This document shows, piece after piece, positions 54,471 to 63,628 of a stretch of DNA of 64,000 nt. The stretch is from Rhizobium sp. NLR16a. Its GTDB lineage: Bacteria; Pseudomonadota; Alphaproteobacteria; Rhizobiales; Rhizobiaceae. Positions within the stretch are counted from its first letter, which is position 1. Each line of letters starts with the position of its first letter. A program made the position numbers and the translations under genes. The notes below the pieces were generated by a model, which had not been told where the DNA came from, searched no databases, and saw nothing but the letters and a program-made list of their open reading frames with translations. Location of the stretch: contig NZ_CP072865.1 in NCBI RefSeq assembly GCF_017948245.1, positions 2,505,501 through 2,569,500 of the forward strand, read 5' to 3'.

Positions 54471-54536
54471 CGATCAAACGCTCCCGGGGTCACGATCAAA
54501 CGCTCCCGGGGTCACGATCAGAGGCTCTCGGGCAAC
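54471..54536. repeat. 22-bp tandem repeats overlapping the acpS 3' end
   Basis: CGATCAAACGCTCCCGGGGT plus CA occurs twice exactly (54471-54492, 54493-54514), and a third, diverged copy (54515-54536) contains the acpS stop and last codons. The repeats look like slippage copies of the gene's end. Confidence 0.8.
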
Positions 54537-54922
54537 GCCTCAATGATAACGAAGGCCTGCGCCAAGGGATAATCATCGGTTATTGTCAAATGAATGGCGG
54601 GCCGATGGCCCGCGGGCAGCATCGATTCCAGGAGCACGGCAGCGGTACCGGTCAACTGCATGGTCGGCTTGCCGCTCGGCAGGTTGACGACGCCCATGTC
54701 CTTCCAAAAGACGCCCTGGGCGATGCCGGTGCCGAGCGCCTTGGAACAGGCCTCCTTGGCGGCGAAACGCTTGGCATAGGATGCGGCGCGGTTTGCCCGG
54801 CGGTCGGAGCGGGCGCGCTCGATCTCGGTGAAGCAGCGGTGGGTGAAGCGCTCGCCGAAGCGCTCGATCGATTTCTCGACACGACGAATGTCGATCAGAT
54901 CGCTGCCAATGCCGATGATCAT
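54518..54922 (-). CDS. acpS: Holo-[acyl-carrier-protein] synthase
   Basis: 134 residues. [17 protein letters not shown] with the metal-binding Asp, FTEIERA and [15 protein letters not shown] are the classical AcpS motifs. It transfers phosphopantetheine from CoA to acyl carrier protein. The 3' end is followed by tandem copies of its last codons, and lepB is 158 bp downstream. Confidence 0.95.
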   Translation of the reverse strand: MIIGIGSDLIDIRRVEKSIERFGERFTHRCFTEIERARSDRRANRAASYAKRFAAKEACSKALGTGIAQGVFWKDMGVVNLPSGKPTMQLTGTAAVLLESMLPAGHRPAIHLTITDDYPLAQAFVIIEALPESL

Positions 54923-54959
54923 GCCGGAACCTTCCGTCGCCCAAGAATTCTGTACCGGT

Positions 54960-55550
54960 TCATACGCTCGGTATGTCGCCGGCCGGACCCGCCAGGCGCA
55001 GGCGCGCCCGCTCCATCAGCCGCGTTCGGCGGCGGGCCTGAAACCCCTTGACGGTGTAGAACGTCAGCGCATAGAGCGCAACGGCGGTTACGATCCCCGG
55101 CGGAATAGCGCCGATCAGCATCGGTTCCAGCACTGGCCTCCACAATTCGGTGAAGTTCAGCTTGTGAAAGAGCGCGGCGAGATCCACCGCCTGACCGGCC
55201 AGATGATCCTCACGGCTGAGCAGCAGATGGCCGATCTCCCAGGTGACCCCCCAGATGAAGGGATAGGTCAGCGGATTGCCGAAGGCGGCGCAGCCGAGAG
55301 CCGCGGCCACCATATTGCCGGAGAGGAGATAGGTGATGACGAAAGCCATGACGAAATGCACGCCAATGAACGGCGTCCACGAGACAAAGACGCCCGCGGC
55401 CACGCCGGCCGCAACCGCATGCGGCGAAGCGCTCAGGCGCAGGATGCGCATTGTCAGGTAACGGATCGGGCGAAGGAAACCTTTTCGGGGCCATAGAAGC
55501 TCCCGCATCTTTTCCTTGAAACCCGCAGGCTTGCGACGGCGAAACAACAT
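54960..55550 (-). CDS. DUF2062 family membrane protein
   Basis: 196 residues. A basic N terminus ([21 protein letters not shown]) precedes hydrophobic segments and the DUF2062 core [28 protein letters not shown] and [17 protein letters not shown]. Function unknown; in alphaproteobacteria it commonly sits upstream of acpS-lepB-rnc-era, as here (37-bp gap). Confidence 0.88.
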   Translation of the reverse strand: MLFRRRKPAGFKEKMRELLWPRKGFLRPIRYLTMRILRLSASPHAVAAGVAAGVFVSWTPFIGVHFVMAFVITYLLSGNMVAAALGCAAFGNPLTYPFIWGVTWEIGHLLLSREDHLAGQAVDLAALFHKLNFTELWRPVLEPMLIGAIPPGIVTAVALYALTFYTVKGFQARRRTRLMERARLRLAGPAGDIPSV

Positions 55551-55705
55551 GTTCGCTATTTAGTGCAGTGCACCGGACCATGACAAGAGCGGCAAATGGC
55601 ACCGCCCGAAACAGCCCCCTTTTCTTTCTTGCAAAGGAGCATCTTCATGCCGAGGGGCGCTCGTCGTACGTAACGTCCCTCACTCGACCAAGTATAAAGG
55701 CGGTA

Positions 55706-55855
55706 TCAGCGATTGCGGAACAGACCGCGGTCGACCTGACGCTGACGAAACTCGAGATCGATACGATCCAGCGAGCCGTTCAGATAGGCCATTTCACGTT
55801 CCTGTGTGGTCGGAGCGCGAAAGGCGCGAGCGATTTTCCTGATAGGATCAAACAT
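55706..55855 (-). CDS. DUF3563 family mini-protein, 49 residues
   Basis: ATG 55855 to TGA 55706. The product is MFDPIRKIARAFRAPTTQER followed by EMAYLNGSLDRIDLEFRQRQ and VDRGLFRNR, close to the DUF3563 pattern (PIRKIAR ... QEREMAYLNGS ... DRIDLE.RQRQ.DRGLF) known in rhizobia and relatives. Function unknown. GGCAAGG precedes the start, and TATAAT (complement of 55988-55993) about 130 bp upstream could be its -10 box. It lies alone between rsh and DUF2062. A longer plus-strand frame over the same bases is rejected. Confidence 0.8.
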   Translation of the reverse strand: MFDPIRKIARAFRAPTTQEREMAYLNGSLDRIDLEFRQRQVDRGLFRNR

Positions 55856-56051
55856 TACCTTGCCTCATCTTCTGTTTACGTTTTCGATGATCAGAAGATA
55901 GTCCTGCCAAAGGCTAATTACCACCGCTGCAACATGGACACAGCTATGCGCTCAACGCATTCCTTGCCCTATTGCTGCGCCATGACGATTATAAACCGAT
56001 CATAAAATGTGCATTTTCGTCGATCAGGTCCCTGGCAGGCTTAACAAAAGC

Positions 56052-58286
56052 CTACTCATAGAGCCGCCGGACCGTGGCGATGCAATCCAGGTCCTTCATC
56101 TGGGCGAGCAACTGGTTGAGCTGGCGCAGATCCCACACCTCGACTTCCAGCATCATCTCGGTGAAGTCGGCTGCCACGCGCACCGTATTCAGCATGCGAA
56201 TATTGACGTCGAGCCCGGCCACGGTCTGGGCGACCTTGGCAAGCGTGCCGGGCTCATTCAAAGCATTCACCATGATACGCGCCATGAAACGCGACTTGTT
56301 GGCCTCGTCAAGATCCCAGCGCACATCGATCCAGCGATCGGGCTGATCGTCGAAACGCTGCAGGCTCGGCGACTGGATCGGATAGATGGTGATGCCCTTG
56401 CTCTGATCCATGATGCCGACGATGCGGTCGCCGGGCACGGCGCCGGTCGAGGCGAACTTGACGTCGACATTGCCGGACAGACCGCGGATCGGGCCGACGT
56501 CGACATCGGCATCGAGTTCCGAATGGCCGCCTTCGGCGCCGGCCTTGGCTTTGCCGGGAATCTTGAAGATCATGCCTGCGGCGCTGCGGACATTGAACCA
56601 GCCGTCGTCGCCGGAAGGCTTGACGGTGACGCGCTCGTCCTGATGGTCGGGATAGACGGCGCGCAGCACGTCGAGTGAGGACATCTCGCCGCGGCCGACG
56701 GCGGCGATCGCATCCTCGACATCCTTCTGACCCAGACGGTGCAGTGCCGGTTTCATCGCCTCGCGCGAGAAAATCTTGCCGGCCCGGTTGAAGGTGCGCT
56801 CGAGAATGCGGTGACCGAGGCCCGCATATTGTTTGCGGATCGCCATGCGGGTGGCGCGGCGGATGGCGGCCCGCGCCTTGCCGGTGACGACGATCTCCTC
56901 CCAGGCGGCGGGCGGGACCTGCACGCCGGAGCGGATGATCTCCACCTCGTCGCCATTCGCAAGCCGCGTCACCAGCGGCATGATGCGGCCGTTTATCTTG
57001 GCGCCCACCGTGGTATCGCCGATATTGGTGTGCACCGCATAGGCGAAATCGATCGGGGTGGCGCCACGCGGCAGGGCAATCAGCTTGCCCTTCGGCGTGA
57101 AGCAGAAGACCTGATCCTGGAAGAGTTCGAGCTTGGTGTGCTCGAGGAATTCCTCCGGGCTGTCACCTTCGGCGAGCGCCTCGATCGTATGGCGCAGCCA
57201 GGAATAGGCATTGGATTCGCGCGAAAGAATGTCGCCATCGGCATTGGTGGCGCCGTCCTTGTAGAGCGTGTGGGCGGCAATGCCGAATTCCGCGATTTCA
57301 TGCATGCGCTTGGTGCGGATCTGCAGCTCGATGCGCTGGCTGGACGGACCGACGATGGTGGTGTGGAGCGAACGGTAATCGTTCTGCTTCGGTGTCGAGA
57401 TATAATCCTTGAACCGGCCGGGCACGACGCGCCAGCGCGTATGGACGATGCCGAGCGCCCGGTAACAGGACGGGATGTCCTCGACGATCAGACGGAAGCC
57501 GTAGACATCGGAAAGCTGCTCGAACGACAGCGACTTCGATTGCATCTTGCGAAAGACCGAATAGGGCTTCTTCTGCCGGCCCTTGACATAAGCGCTCGTC
57601 AGGCCGCTTGCGACCAGGAGGTCGCGCAATTCGGCCTCGATCTTCTTGACGATGCCTTCGTTGCGCTTGGAGAGCTCTTCCAGCCTTTTCGTGACGGTCT
57701 CGTAGGCCTCCGGATTCATGTGCCGGAAGGAAAGCTCCTCCAGTTCCTCGCGCATGTCCTGCATGCCCATGCGGCCGGCGAGCGGCGCATAGATTTCCAT
57801 CGTCTCCTCAGAAATGCGGGCACGCTTGTCGGCCGACATGTGATCGAGGGTGCGCATATTGTGCAGGCGATCGGCAAGCTTGACGAGCAGCACCCGCACG
57901 TCATCCGATATGGCGAGCAGCAGCTTGCGCAGGTTTTCCGCCTGCTTGGCCTTCTTGGTGACGAGATCGAGCTTCTTGATCTTCGTCAGCCCCTCGACCA
58001 GTCGGCCGATATCCTCGCCGAAAAGCTCGTCGATTTCGGCGCGCGTCGCCGTCGTATCCTCGATCGTGTCATGCAGAAGGGCAACCGCGATCGTCGATTC
58101 ATCGAGATGCATGTCGGTCAGGATCGCGGCGACCTCAAGCGGATGCGATATGTAGGGATCGCCGCTCGCGCGCTTTTGCTGGCCATGTTTCTGCATGGCG
58201 TAAACATAGGCCTTGTTCAGCAGTGCTTCATTGGCATCGGGCTTGTATTGCTGAACCCGCTCCACGAGTTCGTACTGCCGCATCAT
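56052..58286 (-). CDS. rsh: Bifunctional (p)ppGpp synthetase/hydrolase (RelA/SpoT homologue)
   Basis: 744 residues from ATG 58286 (MMRQYELVERVQQYKPDANEALL). The HD hydrolase domain keeps its catalytic VALLHDTIEDT; the synthetase domain has YGFRLIVED and GRFKDYISTPKQNDYRSLHT; then TGS (VFCFTPKGKLIALPRGATPIDFAY) and a C-terminal ACT domain (MVNALNEPGTLAKVAQTVA). Both activities look intact, as expected for the single rhizobial Rsh. It controls the stringent response and, in rhizobia, symbiosis traits. rpoZ lies upstream on the same strand (142 bp), the conserved order. Confidence 0.95.
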   Translation of the reverse strand: MMRQYELVERVQQYKPDANEALLNKAYVYAMQKHGQQKRASGDPYISHPLEVAAILTDMHLDESTIAVALLHDTIEDTTATRAEIDELFGEDIGRLVEGLTKIKKLDLVTKKAKQAENLRKLLLAISDDVRVLLVKLADRLHNMRTLDHMSADKRARISEETMEIYAPLAGRMGMQDMREELEELSFRHMNPEAYETVTKRLEELSKRNEGIVKKIEAELRDLLVASGLTSAYVKGRQKKPYSVFRKMQSKSLSFEQLSDVYGFRLIVEDIPSCYRALGIVHTRWRVVPGRFKDYISTPKQNDYRSLHTTIVGPSSQRIELQIRTKRMHEIAEFGIAAHTLYKDGATNADGDILSRESNAYSWLRHTIEALAEGDSPEEFLEHTKLELFQDQVFCFTPKGKLIALPRGATPIDFAYAVHTNIGDTTVGAKINGRIMPLVTRLANGDEVEIIRSGVQVPPAAWEEIVVTGKARAAIRRATRMAIRKQYAGLGHRILERTFNRAGKIFSREAMKPALHRLGQKDVEDAIAAVGRGEMSSLDVLRAVYPDHQDERVTVKPSGDDGWFNVRSAAGMIFKIPGKAKAGAEGGHSELDADVDVGPIRGLSGNVDVKFASTGAVPGDRIVGIMDQSKGITIYPIQSPSLQRFDDQPDRWIDVRWDLDEANKSRFMARIMVNALNEPGTLAKVAQTVAGLDVNIRMLNTVRVAADFTEMMLEVEVWDLRQLNQLLAQMKDLDCIATVRRLYE

Positions 58287-58388
58287 TCCAAAGCCACTCC
58301 GACAAAAACAAAAGCGCGCCAATCAACGATTGGCGCACACATGGGCAATAATATGCCTAAGCAATAAAGGCGCAAGATTGACGATTGG

Positions 58389-58452
58389 TAATCGTCGCTC
58401 TTTTCCGGATCAGATCCGGTCGAGACGCTTAATAATCGTCGCTCTTTTCCGG
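58389..58452. repeat. 20-bp direct repeats at the rpoZ 3' end
   Basis: TAATCGTCGCTCTTTTCCGG occurs at 58389-58408 and exactly again at 58433-58452, which contains the last codons of rpoZ. The copy beyond the stop appears to be a duplicate of the gene's end, as also seen at acpS. Confidence 0.85.
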
Positions 58453-58833
58453 CGGCACGAGGCCCTCGATACCGGCAAGCAGCTCTTCTTCCGACATCTG
58501 GTCGAAAGTGATCGTCTCCGGCAGGTCATCCTGCTCCTCGCTGTCGGCGGCAGCAGCGCCGCCGGCGGCGATCATGCTGGCCGGATCGGGCTCGGGCTCG
58601 TCGACTTCGACATGCTTCTGCAGCGAATGGATCAGATCTTCCTTGAGGTCATCGGGCGAAAGCGTCTCGTCGGCGATTTCGCGCAGCGCCACGACAGGAT
58701 TCTTGTCGTTGTCGCGATCGATGGTGATCGAGGCACCCTGGGAAATCAGCCGGGCGCGGTGGCTGGCGAGCAGAACCAGCTCGAAGCGGTTCTCTACCTT
58801 GTCAATGCAATCTTCAACTGTGACACGGGCCAT
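58429..58833 (-). CDS. rpoZ: RNA polymerase omega subunit
   Basis: 134 residues. [33 protein letters not shown] is the canonical omega N terminus; the C-terminal half is acidic and Ala-rich ([20 protein letters not shown]) as in other rhizobia. It stabilises RNA polymerase assembly and, with the beta' subunit, forms a ppGpp site in proteobacteria. That fits its place just upstream of rsh. Confidence 0.94.
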   Translation of the reverse strand: MARVTVEDCIDKVENRFELVLLASHRARLISQGASITIDRDNDKNPVVALREIADETLSPDDLKEDLIHSLQKHVEVDEPEPDPASMIAAGGAAAADSEEQDDLPETITFDQMSEEELLAGIEGLVPPEKSDDY

Positions 58834-59131
58834 TGCCTGTCCTTTACGGTCGTCATTTCGGGATTAGCACGCCCGATACAATTAAAACCGGGCAAATACA
58901 AGTTTTTCGTTCCGGCTCCCCTCGTCTTTATCCGGTGCCGAGCTAAATTTCCATGGAGAATGTGACAATTCCACCAAAGGTTGCTTGGAATATGCGGAAC
59001 CGTGCCCTAAATCTCTCTTATATGAACAGATGGTAAAGTAAGCATCAGATCAAAAATCACAATAAGCCATTGTATTTATTGAAATTTGATGCCCTGCGAA
59101 TTTCGATTTCTCTCATTGGAATTGGTAAACG

Positions 59132-59713
59132 ATGTTTGACCCACGCGAAAAAATTGCACTCTTCATTGACGGCGCCAACCTCTACGCTGCATCCAAGAGC
59201 CTAGGTTTCGACATAGATTACCGCAAGCTCTTGAAGGCATTCCAGAAACGCGGCTACCTCCTGCGCGCCTACTATTATACGGCTTTGATCGAGGACCAGG
59301 AATATTCATCGATCCGTCCTCTGATCGACTGGCTCGACTACAACGGCTACAAAGTCGTCACCAAGCCTGCCAAGGAATTCACCGACTCCATGGGCCGGCG
59401 GAAGATCAAGGGCAACATGGACATCGAACTTGCGATCGACGCCATGGAACAGTCCGAAACCGTCGACCATCTCGTCATCTTCTCCGGCGATGGCGATTTC
59501 ACGAACCTCGTCGAGGCGCTGCAGCGCAGAGGCCGCAAGGTCTCGGTGATCTCGACCATGGCGACGCAGCCGCCGATGATCGCCGACGACCTGCGGCGGC
59601 AGGCCGATCATTTCATCGATCTTTTGTCGCTGAAGGCTGAGATCGGTCGCGATCCCGCGGAGCGGGCGCCGCGCCCGGCCGAAGTCGCCCCGGCCAGCGA
59701 TTTCGAGGACTGA
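59132..59713 (+). CDS. LabA-like NYN domain protein
   Basis: 193 residues. The NYN/PIN-like fold has acidic catalytic positions in IALFIDGANLYAASK, KGNMDIELAIDAM and VIFSGDGDFTNLVEAL. NYN domains are predicted RNases. The C terminus is a short Pro/Ala-rich tail (RDPAERAPRPAEVAPASDF). It is divergent from rpoZ with a 298-bp gap in which I see no other feature. The target RNA is unknown. Confidence 0.9.
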   Translation: MFDPREKIALFIDGANLYAASKSLGFDIDYRKLLKAFQKRGYLLRAYYYTALIEDQEYSSIRPLIDWLDYNGYKVVTKPAKEFTDSMGRRKIKGNMDIELAIDAMEQSETVDHLVIFSGDGDFTNLVEALQRRGRKVSVISTMATQPPMIADDLRRQADHFIDLLSLKAEIGRDPAERAPRPAEVAPASDFED

Positions 59714-59751
59714 TCGAAAACGCCGCGAGCCGATCGGCTGCGGCGTGATGG

Positions 59752-60231
59752 TCAGCCGTTTTCCTTCAATAAGCGGCTCTTCTGCCGGTTCCAATCGCGC
59801 TCCTTCTCGGATTCGCGCTTATCGTGCAATTTCTTGCCCTTGGCGAGTGCCAGCTCCATCTTCGCCCGACCCCGATCGTTGAAATAAATCTTGAGCGGGA
59901 CCAGCGTCATGCCTTCGCGGTTGACGGCGGAACGCAGACGATGGATTTCACGGCCCGACAGAAGCAGCTTGCGGCGCCGGCGCGGTTCGTGATTGAAGCG
60001 GTTCGCCTGCAGATATTCCGGCAGGTAGGAGTTGATCAGCCAGATCTCGCCATCCTCGTCCGACGCATAGGATTCTGCGATATTGGCTTTGCCTTCGCGC
60101 AGCGACTTCACCTCCGTGCCCTTCAGCACGAGACCTGCCTCATAAGTATCGATGATCTCGTAGTTGAAGCGGGCCTTGCGGTTTTCGGCCACGACCTTGT
60201 TCACCACGCGCTGGCTGCCTTTTGGGGCCAT
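59752..60231 (-). CDS. smpB: SsrA-binding protein SmpB
   Basis: 159 residues. SmpB motifs: [66 protein letters not shown], and a basic C-terminal tail ([19 protein letters not shown]). It brings tmRNA to stalled ribosomes. The tmRNA gene itself is not in this window. It lies 97 bp downstream of dapA on the same strand. Confidence 0.96.
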   Translation of the reverse strand: MAPKGSQRVVNKVVAENRKARFNYEIIDTYEAGLVLKGTEVKSLREGKANIAESYASDEDGEIWLINSYLPEYLQANRFNHEPRRRRKLLLSGREIHRLRSAVNREGMTLVPLKIYFNDRGRAKMELALAKGKKLHDKRESEKERDWNRQKSRLLKENG

Positions 60232-60328
60232 GACGATATTTCCTTCGAGGTTGCGCGAAAAGTCGCGCCCTCATTGCTTGCCCTTTATGTAAGGGAACGA
60301 TCCGGCCTTGTGAAGACGACCGGTCCCC

Positions 60329-61213
60329 TCAGTTCAGCAAGCCTGCATGACGCATGGCGGCGTCGATCGCTGCTTCGGTTGCCGGCTCCAGCGTTGAAAG
60401 CAGCGGCGAGCGGACATTGCGGCTCATCCGGCCGAGCTTGGAGAGGCCGTATTTGGCGCCGCAGAGACCGGGCTCAAGGAAGATCGCCTTGTGCAGCGGC
60501 ATCAGCCGGTCCTGATATTCCAGCGCGCGGGCGTATTCGCCGGCCAGCGTCGCGGCCTGAAAATCCGCGCAGAGGCGCGGGGCGACATTGGCCGTCACCG
60601 AGATGCAGCCGACGCCGCCATGAGCGTTGAAACCCAGCGCCGTCGCGTCCTCGCCGGACAATTGCCGGAAGTCCTTGCCGCAGGTGATGCGCTGCTCGGA
60701 GACACGCTCGATCTTGCCCGTTGCGTCCTTGACGCCGACGATATTGCTGTGCGCCTTGGCGAGAGCACCCATCGTCTCCGGCGTCATGTCGATCACCGAA
60801 CGGCCGGGGATATTGTAGATATAGATCGGCAGGGCGACGGCCTCGGCAATCGCGGAAAAATGGGCAATCAGACCCTTCTGTGTCGGCTTGTTGTAATAGG
60901 GCGTGACGACGAGCACGGCGTCGGCGCCGACCTTTTCGGCATGCTGGGCGAGTTCGACGGCCTCACGCGTATTGTTCGAACCGGCGCCGGCCATGACCGG
61001 AACGCGTTTTGCCGCCACTTCGATGCAGAGTTCCACGACCCGCTTGTGCTCGGCATGCGACAGCGTCGGCGATTCGCCAGTCGTGCCGACCGGAACGAGA
61101 CCGCTGCTGCCTTCCTTGATCTGCCAGTCGACATGGGCGGCGAAGCTCGCTTCGTCGATCAGTCCGGCATCGGTGAAGGGGGTGACGAGGGCGGGAATGG
61201 ACCCGTTGAACAT
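60329..61213 (-). CDS. dapA: 4-hydroxy-tetrahydrodipicolinate synthase
   Basis: 294 residues from ATG 61213 ([13 protein letters not shown]). Schiff-base Lys162 in GVKDATG, Tyr133 in YIYNIPGR with Arg138, and Thr44/Thr45 in GTTGESPTL. It condenses pyruvate with aspartate semialdehyde in lysine and meso-diaminopimelate synthesis. Rhizobia often encode several DapA-like proteins, but next to smpB and a lytic transglycosylase gene this is probably the biosynthetic one. An in-frame start at 61291 is rejected. Confidence 0.93.
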   Translation of the reverse strand: MFNGSIPALVTPFTDAGLIDEASFAAHVDWQIKEGSSGLVPVGTTGESPTLSHAEHKRVVELCIEVAAKRVPVMAGAGSNNTREAVELAQHAEKVGADAVLVVTPYYNKPTQKGLIAHFSAIAEAVALPIYIYNIPGRSVIDMTPETMGALAKAHSNIVGVKDATGKIERVSEQRITCGKDFRQLSGEDATALGFNAHGGVGCISVTANVAPRLCADFQAATLAGEYARALEYQDRLMPLHKAIFLEPGLCGAKYGLSKLGRMSRNVRSPLLSTLEPATEAAIDAAMRHAGLLN

Positions 61214-61426
61214 GCAAAGCTCCTCACGACCAAATCCTTGCTTCGGCCGCATTCCATGAATATTTTGCGCACCATAGAGCGCCGAAATCATCGCGACAAG
61301 CGCGGAGAGTTCGGTTTAGGGCAAATTCCGATAGCAGATGTGAATGAATTTTACCTGGTACGGTAAGGTTTCGTTAAGATGCCTCCAGCCAAATGGGCAG
61401 GGCGTGTTTTCGTTGCGAGATCCCGG

Positions 61427-63502
61427 ATGAAGAAAGCTGTGCTGATTCTGACCGCCTTCGGCTTTGCTGCCGCCGCGTGGGGCAGCCTCGCGTCGCCGCT
61501 TCCCGGCGAAAGCATTCCGACGCCTGAGGTCAAGCCGATCGGCTTCGTTCCCGAGACATCGATTCCGGAAGCGCTGACAACCGGCGCCATCCCCCGCAAT
61601 CCAGCCGTCGCGCCGGTCGCCAATGACTTGAAAACCGGCCTCGATGCGCTTTCCGCCAGGAATCCGCAACTGGCCCTCTCGATCCGCGACAGCCTGCGCG
61701 AGGGCACGCTCGACCGCCATATCCTCACCTGGGCGATCGCCGTCTCCGGCTTGAAGGGCGTTCCCTCCTATGAAATTGCCCGTGCCGCGCAGGAGCTCAA
61801 GGGATGGCCAGGCCTTTCAAGGCTGCGCGCCTATTCCGAACGAGCGCTCTACGACGAAAACCCCGCCCCGTCAGCGGTGCTCGCCGCCTTCGGCGATACC
61901 GCGCCGGAAACGATGCAGGGCGCCGTCATTCTCGGGCGGGCGCTGACTGCGTCAGGCAAGCAGGCGCAGGCGGCAAAATATATCCGCAAGGTCTGGCGCA
62001 CCGAGGCTCTCGACAAGGCGAGTGAAGACAAGATCCTCCTCGAGTTTTCCGCCCTGCTGACGCCAGCCGATCACAAGGCGCGGATGGACTATCTGATGTA
62101 TCGTGGCAGGGTGGCGCAGGCCAAGCGCTTCGGCGACATGGGCGAGGCGCAGTCCCTCTACAAGGCCTGGGCCGCCGTCGACGCCAAAGCCGCCAATGCC
62201 GGCGCGCTGCTCAATAGCGTCGAGCCGAAATGGCGTGGCGATGCCGGCCTGCTATTCGCGCGCATCGAATATCTGCGCAAGCAGGACAAATATACCGAAG
62301 CGGCGGCGCTTCTGGAGAAGATGCCGCGTGAACCGGGCGAACTCGTCAATTCCGGAGAATGGTGGAACGAGCAGCGGATCGTCAGCCGCGGCCTCGTCGA
62401 TCAGGGACAATTCAAGCCTGCCTACCGCATCGTCGCAAGCTCCGCGGCAACCAGCCCGACTGATATCGTCGAGGCCGAGTTCCATGCCGGATGGTATGCG
62501 CTGCGCGGGCTGCAGGACCCGACAACGGCAGAAAAGCATTTCCGCAAGATTCTGGTGACTTCGAACGGTCCCATCTCGGTGTCGCGCGCCTGGTATTGGC
62601 TCGGGCGGGCCGCCGAGGCCGGCGGTCCCGGCAACTCCGGCGAATTCTATGGCAAGGCCGCGAATTTTCCCGGCACCTTCTATGGGCAGCTCGCGGCCGA
62701 AAGGCTTGGACGCAAGACGCTCAACGTCAGCTATCCCATCCCGAGCGCAGCAGACCGCCAGAGTTTCCAGGCGCGCGAGGCCGTGCAGGCAATCGCCCGG
62801 CTTGAGGCAGCCGGACATGGATGGCGGGCCGACATCCTCTATCTCGCGCTCGCCGATCAGCTGCAAAGTCCCGGTGAACTGGCGATCCTTGCGGCGCAGG
62901 CCGAGCAATCAGGCAATCATCATCTGTCGCTGCAGGTCGGCAAGATCGCCTATGGCCGCGGCATCGATGTCGCCGCGCTCGCCTTTCCCGTCGGCGTGAT
63001 CCCGCCGAATGCCAATATCTCCGGCTCCGGCAAGGCCCTCGCCTATGCGATTGCCCGGCAGGAGAGCGCCTTCAATCCGGCCGCCGTTTCGGCGGCGAAT
63101 GCACGCGGCCTGCTGCAGCTTCTGCCCGGCACGGCCCAGGCGGTGGCCAAGCGCCACAACATCACCTTTTCGAAGGACAAGCTGACTGCCGATGCCGGTT
63201 ATAATGCGACGCTCGGCGCGCATTATCTCGGCGAGCAGATCGAAGCCTTCGGCGGCTCCTACATCCTCACCTTCATCGCCTATAATGCCGGACCGAAGCG
63301 GGTGCCGGAATGGATCGGACGCTACGGCGATCCACGCGGCAGGCCGATCGACGAGATCGTCGACTGGATCGAGCGCATCCCCTTTCCCGAGACGCGTAAC
63401 TACGTGCAGCGGGTGATGGAGAATTATGAAGTCTACAAGGCCCGCCTTGGCCAATCGACGGATATCGAGCGCGACCTGATCGGCGGACGCAGCGCCTCCT
63501 GA
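61427..63502 (+). CDS. Soluble lytic murein transglycosylase
   Basis: 691 residues from ATG 61427. The signal peptide (MKKAVLILTAFGFAAAAWGS) precedes a long alpha-superhelical region (about 60-530) like the Slt70 U-domain. The C-terminal SLT domain has catalytic Glu in AIARQESAFNPAAVS, ANARGLLQLLPGTAQ, and FIAYNAGPKRVPEW. It cleaves glycan strands to anhydro-muropeptides in the periplasm. It is divergent from dapA, which supplies the diaminopimelate precursor. Confidence 0.93.
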   Translation: MKKAVLILTAFGFAAAAWGSLASPLPGESIPTPEVKPIGFVPETSIPEALTTGAIPRNPAVAPVANDLKTGLDALSARNPQLALSIRDSLREGTLDRHILTWAIAVSGLKGVPSYEIARAAQELKGWPGLSRLRAYSERALYDENPAPSAVLAAFGDTAPETMQGAVILGRALTASGKQAQAAKYIRKVWRTEALDKASEDKILLEFSALLTPADHKARMDYLMYRGRVAQAKRFGDMGEAQSLYKAWAAVDAKAANAGALLNSVEPKWRGDAGLLFARIEYLRKQDKYTEAAALLEKMPREPGELVNSGEWWNEQRIVSRGLVDQGQFKPAYRIVASSAATSPTDIVEAEFHAGWYALRGLQDPTTAEKHFRKILVTSNGPISVSRAWYWLGRAAEAGGPGNSGEFYGKAANFPGTFYGQLAAERLGRKTLNVSYPIPSAADRQSFQAREAVQAIARLEAAGHGWRADILYLALADQLQSPGELAILAAQAEQSGNHHLSLQVGKIAYGRGIDVAALAFPVGVIPPNANISGSGKALAYAIARQESAFNPAAVSAANARGLLQLLPGTAQAVAKRHNITFSKDKLTADAGYNATLGAHYLGEQIEAFGGSYILTFIAYNAGPKRVPEWIGRYGDPRGRPIDEIVDWIERIPFPETRNYVQRVMENYEVYKARLGQSTDIERDLIGGRSAS

Positions 63503-63628
63503 ACCGTTTGGCGCGGCTTGAAAAGCAGGCTGGTCTTTTGTTTTCCGCATGTCTTTATCGCAAAACCGCTGCACACTTTTGCGAGACATGCTCTACACCT
63601 TCTGGATCAGACAGGTCTCGAGGATGCG

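Noticed and set aside
55568..56005. 145-codon plus-strand frame in the DUF2062/rsh gap
   Set aside because: No ribosome binding site or family resemblance; the minus strand encodes the DUF3563 mini-protein over the same bases.
58330..58965. 211-codon plus-strand frame over rpoZ
   Set aside because: Antisense to the conserved omega subunit gene.
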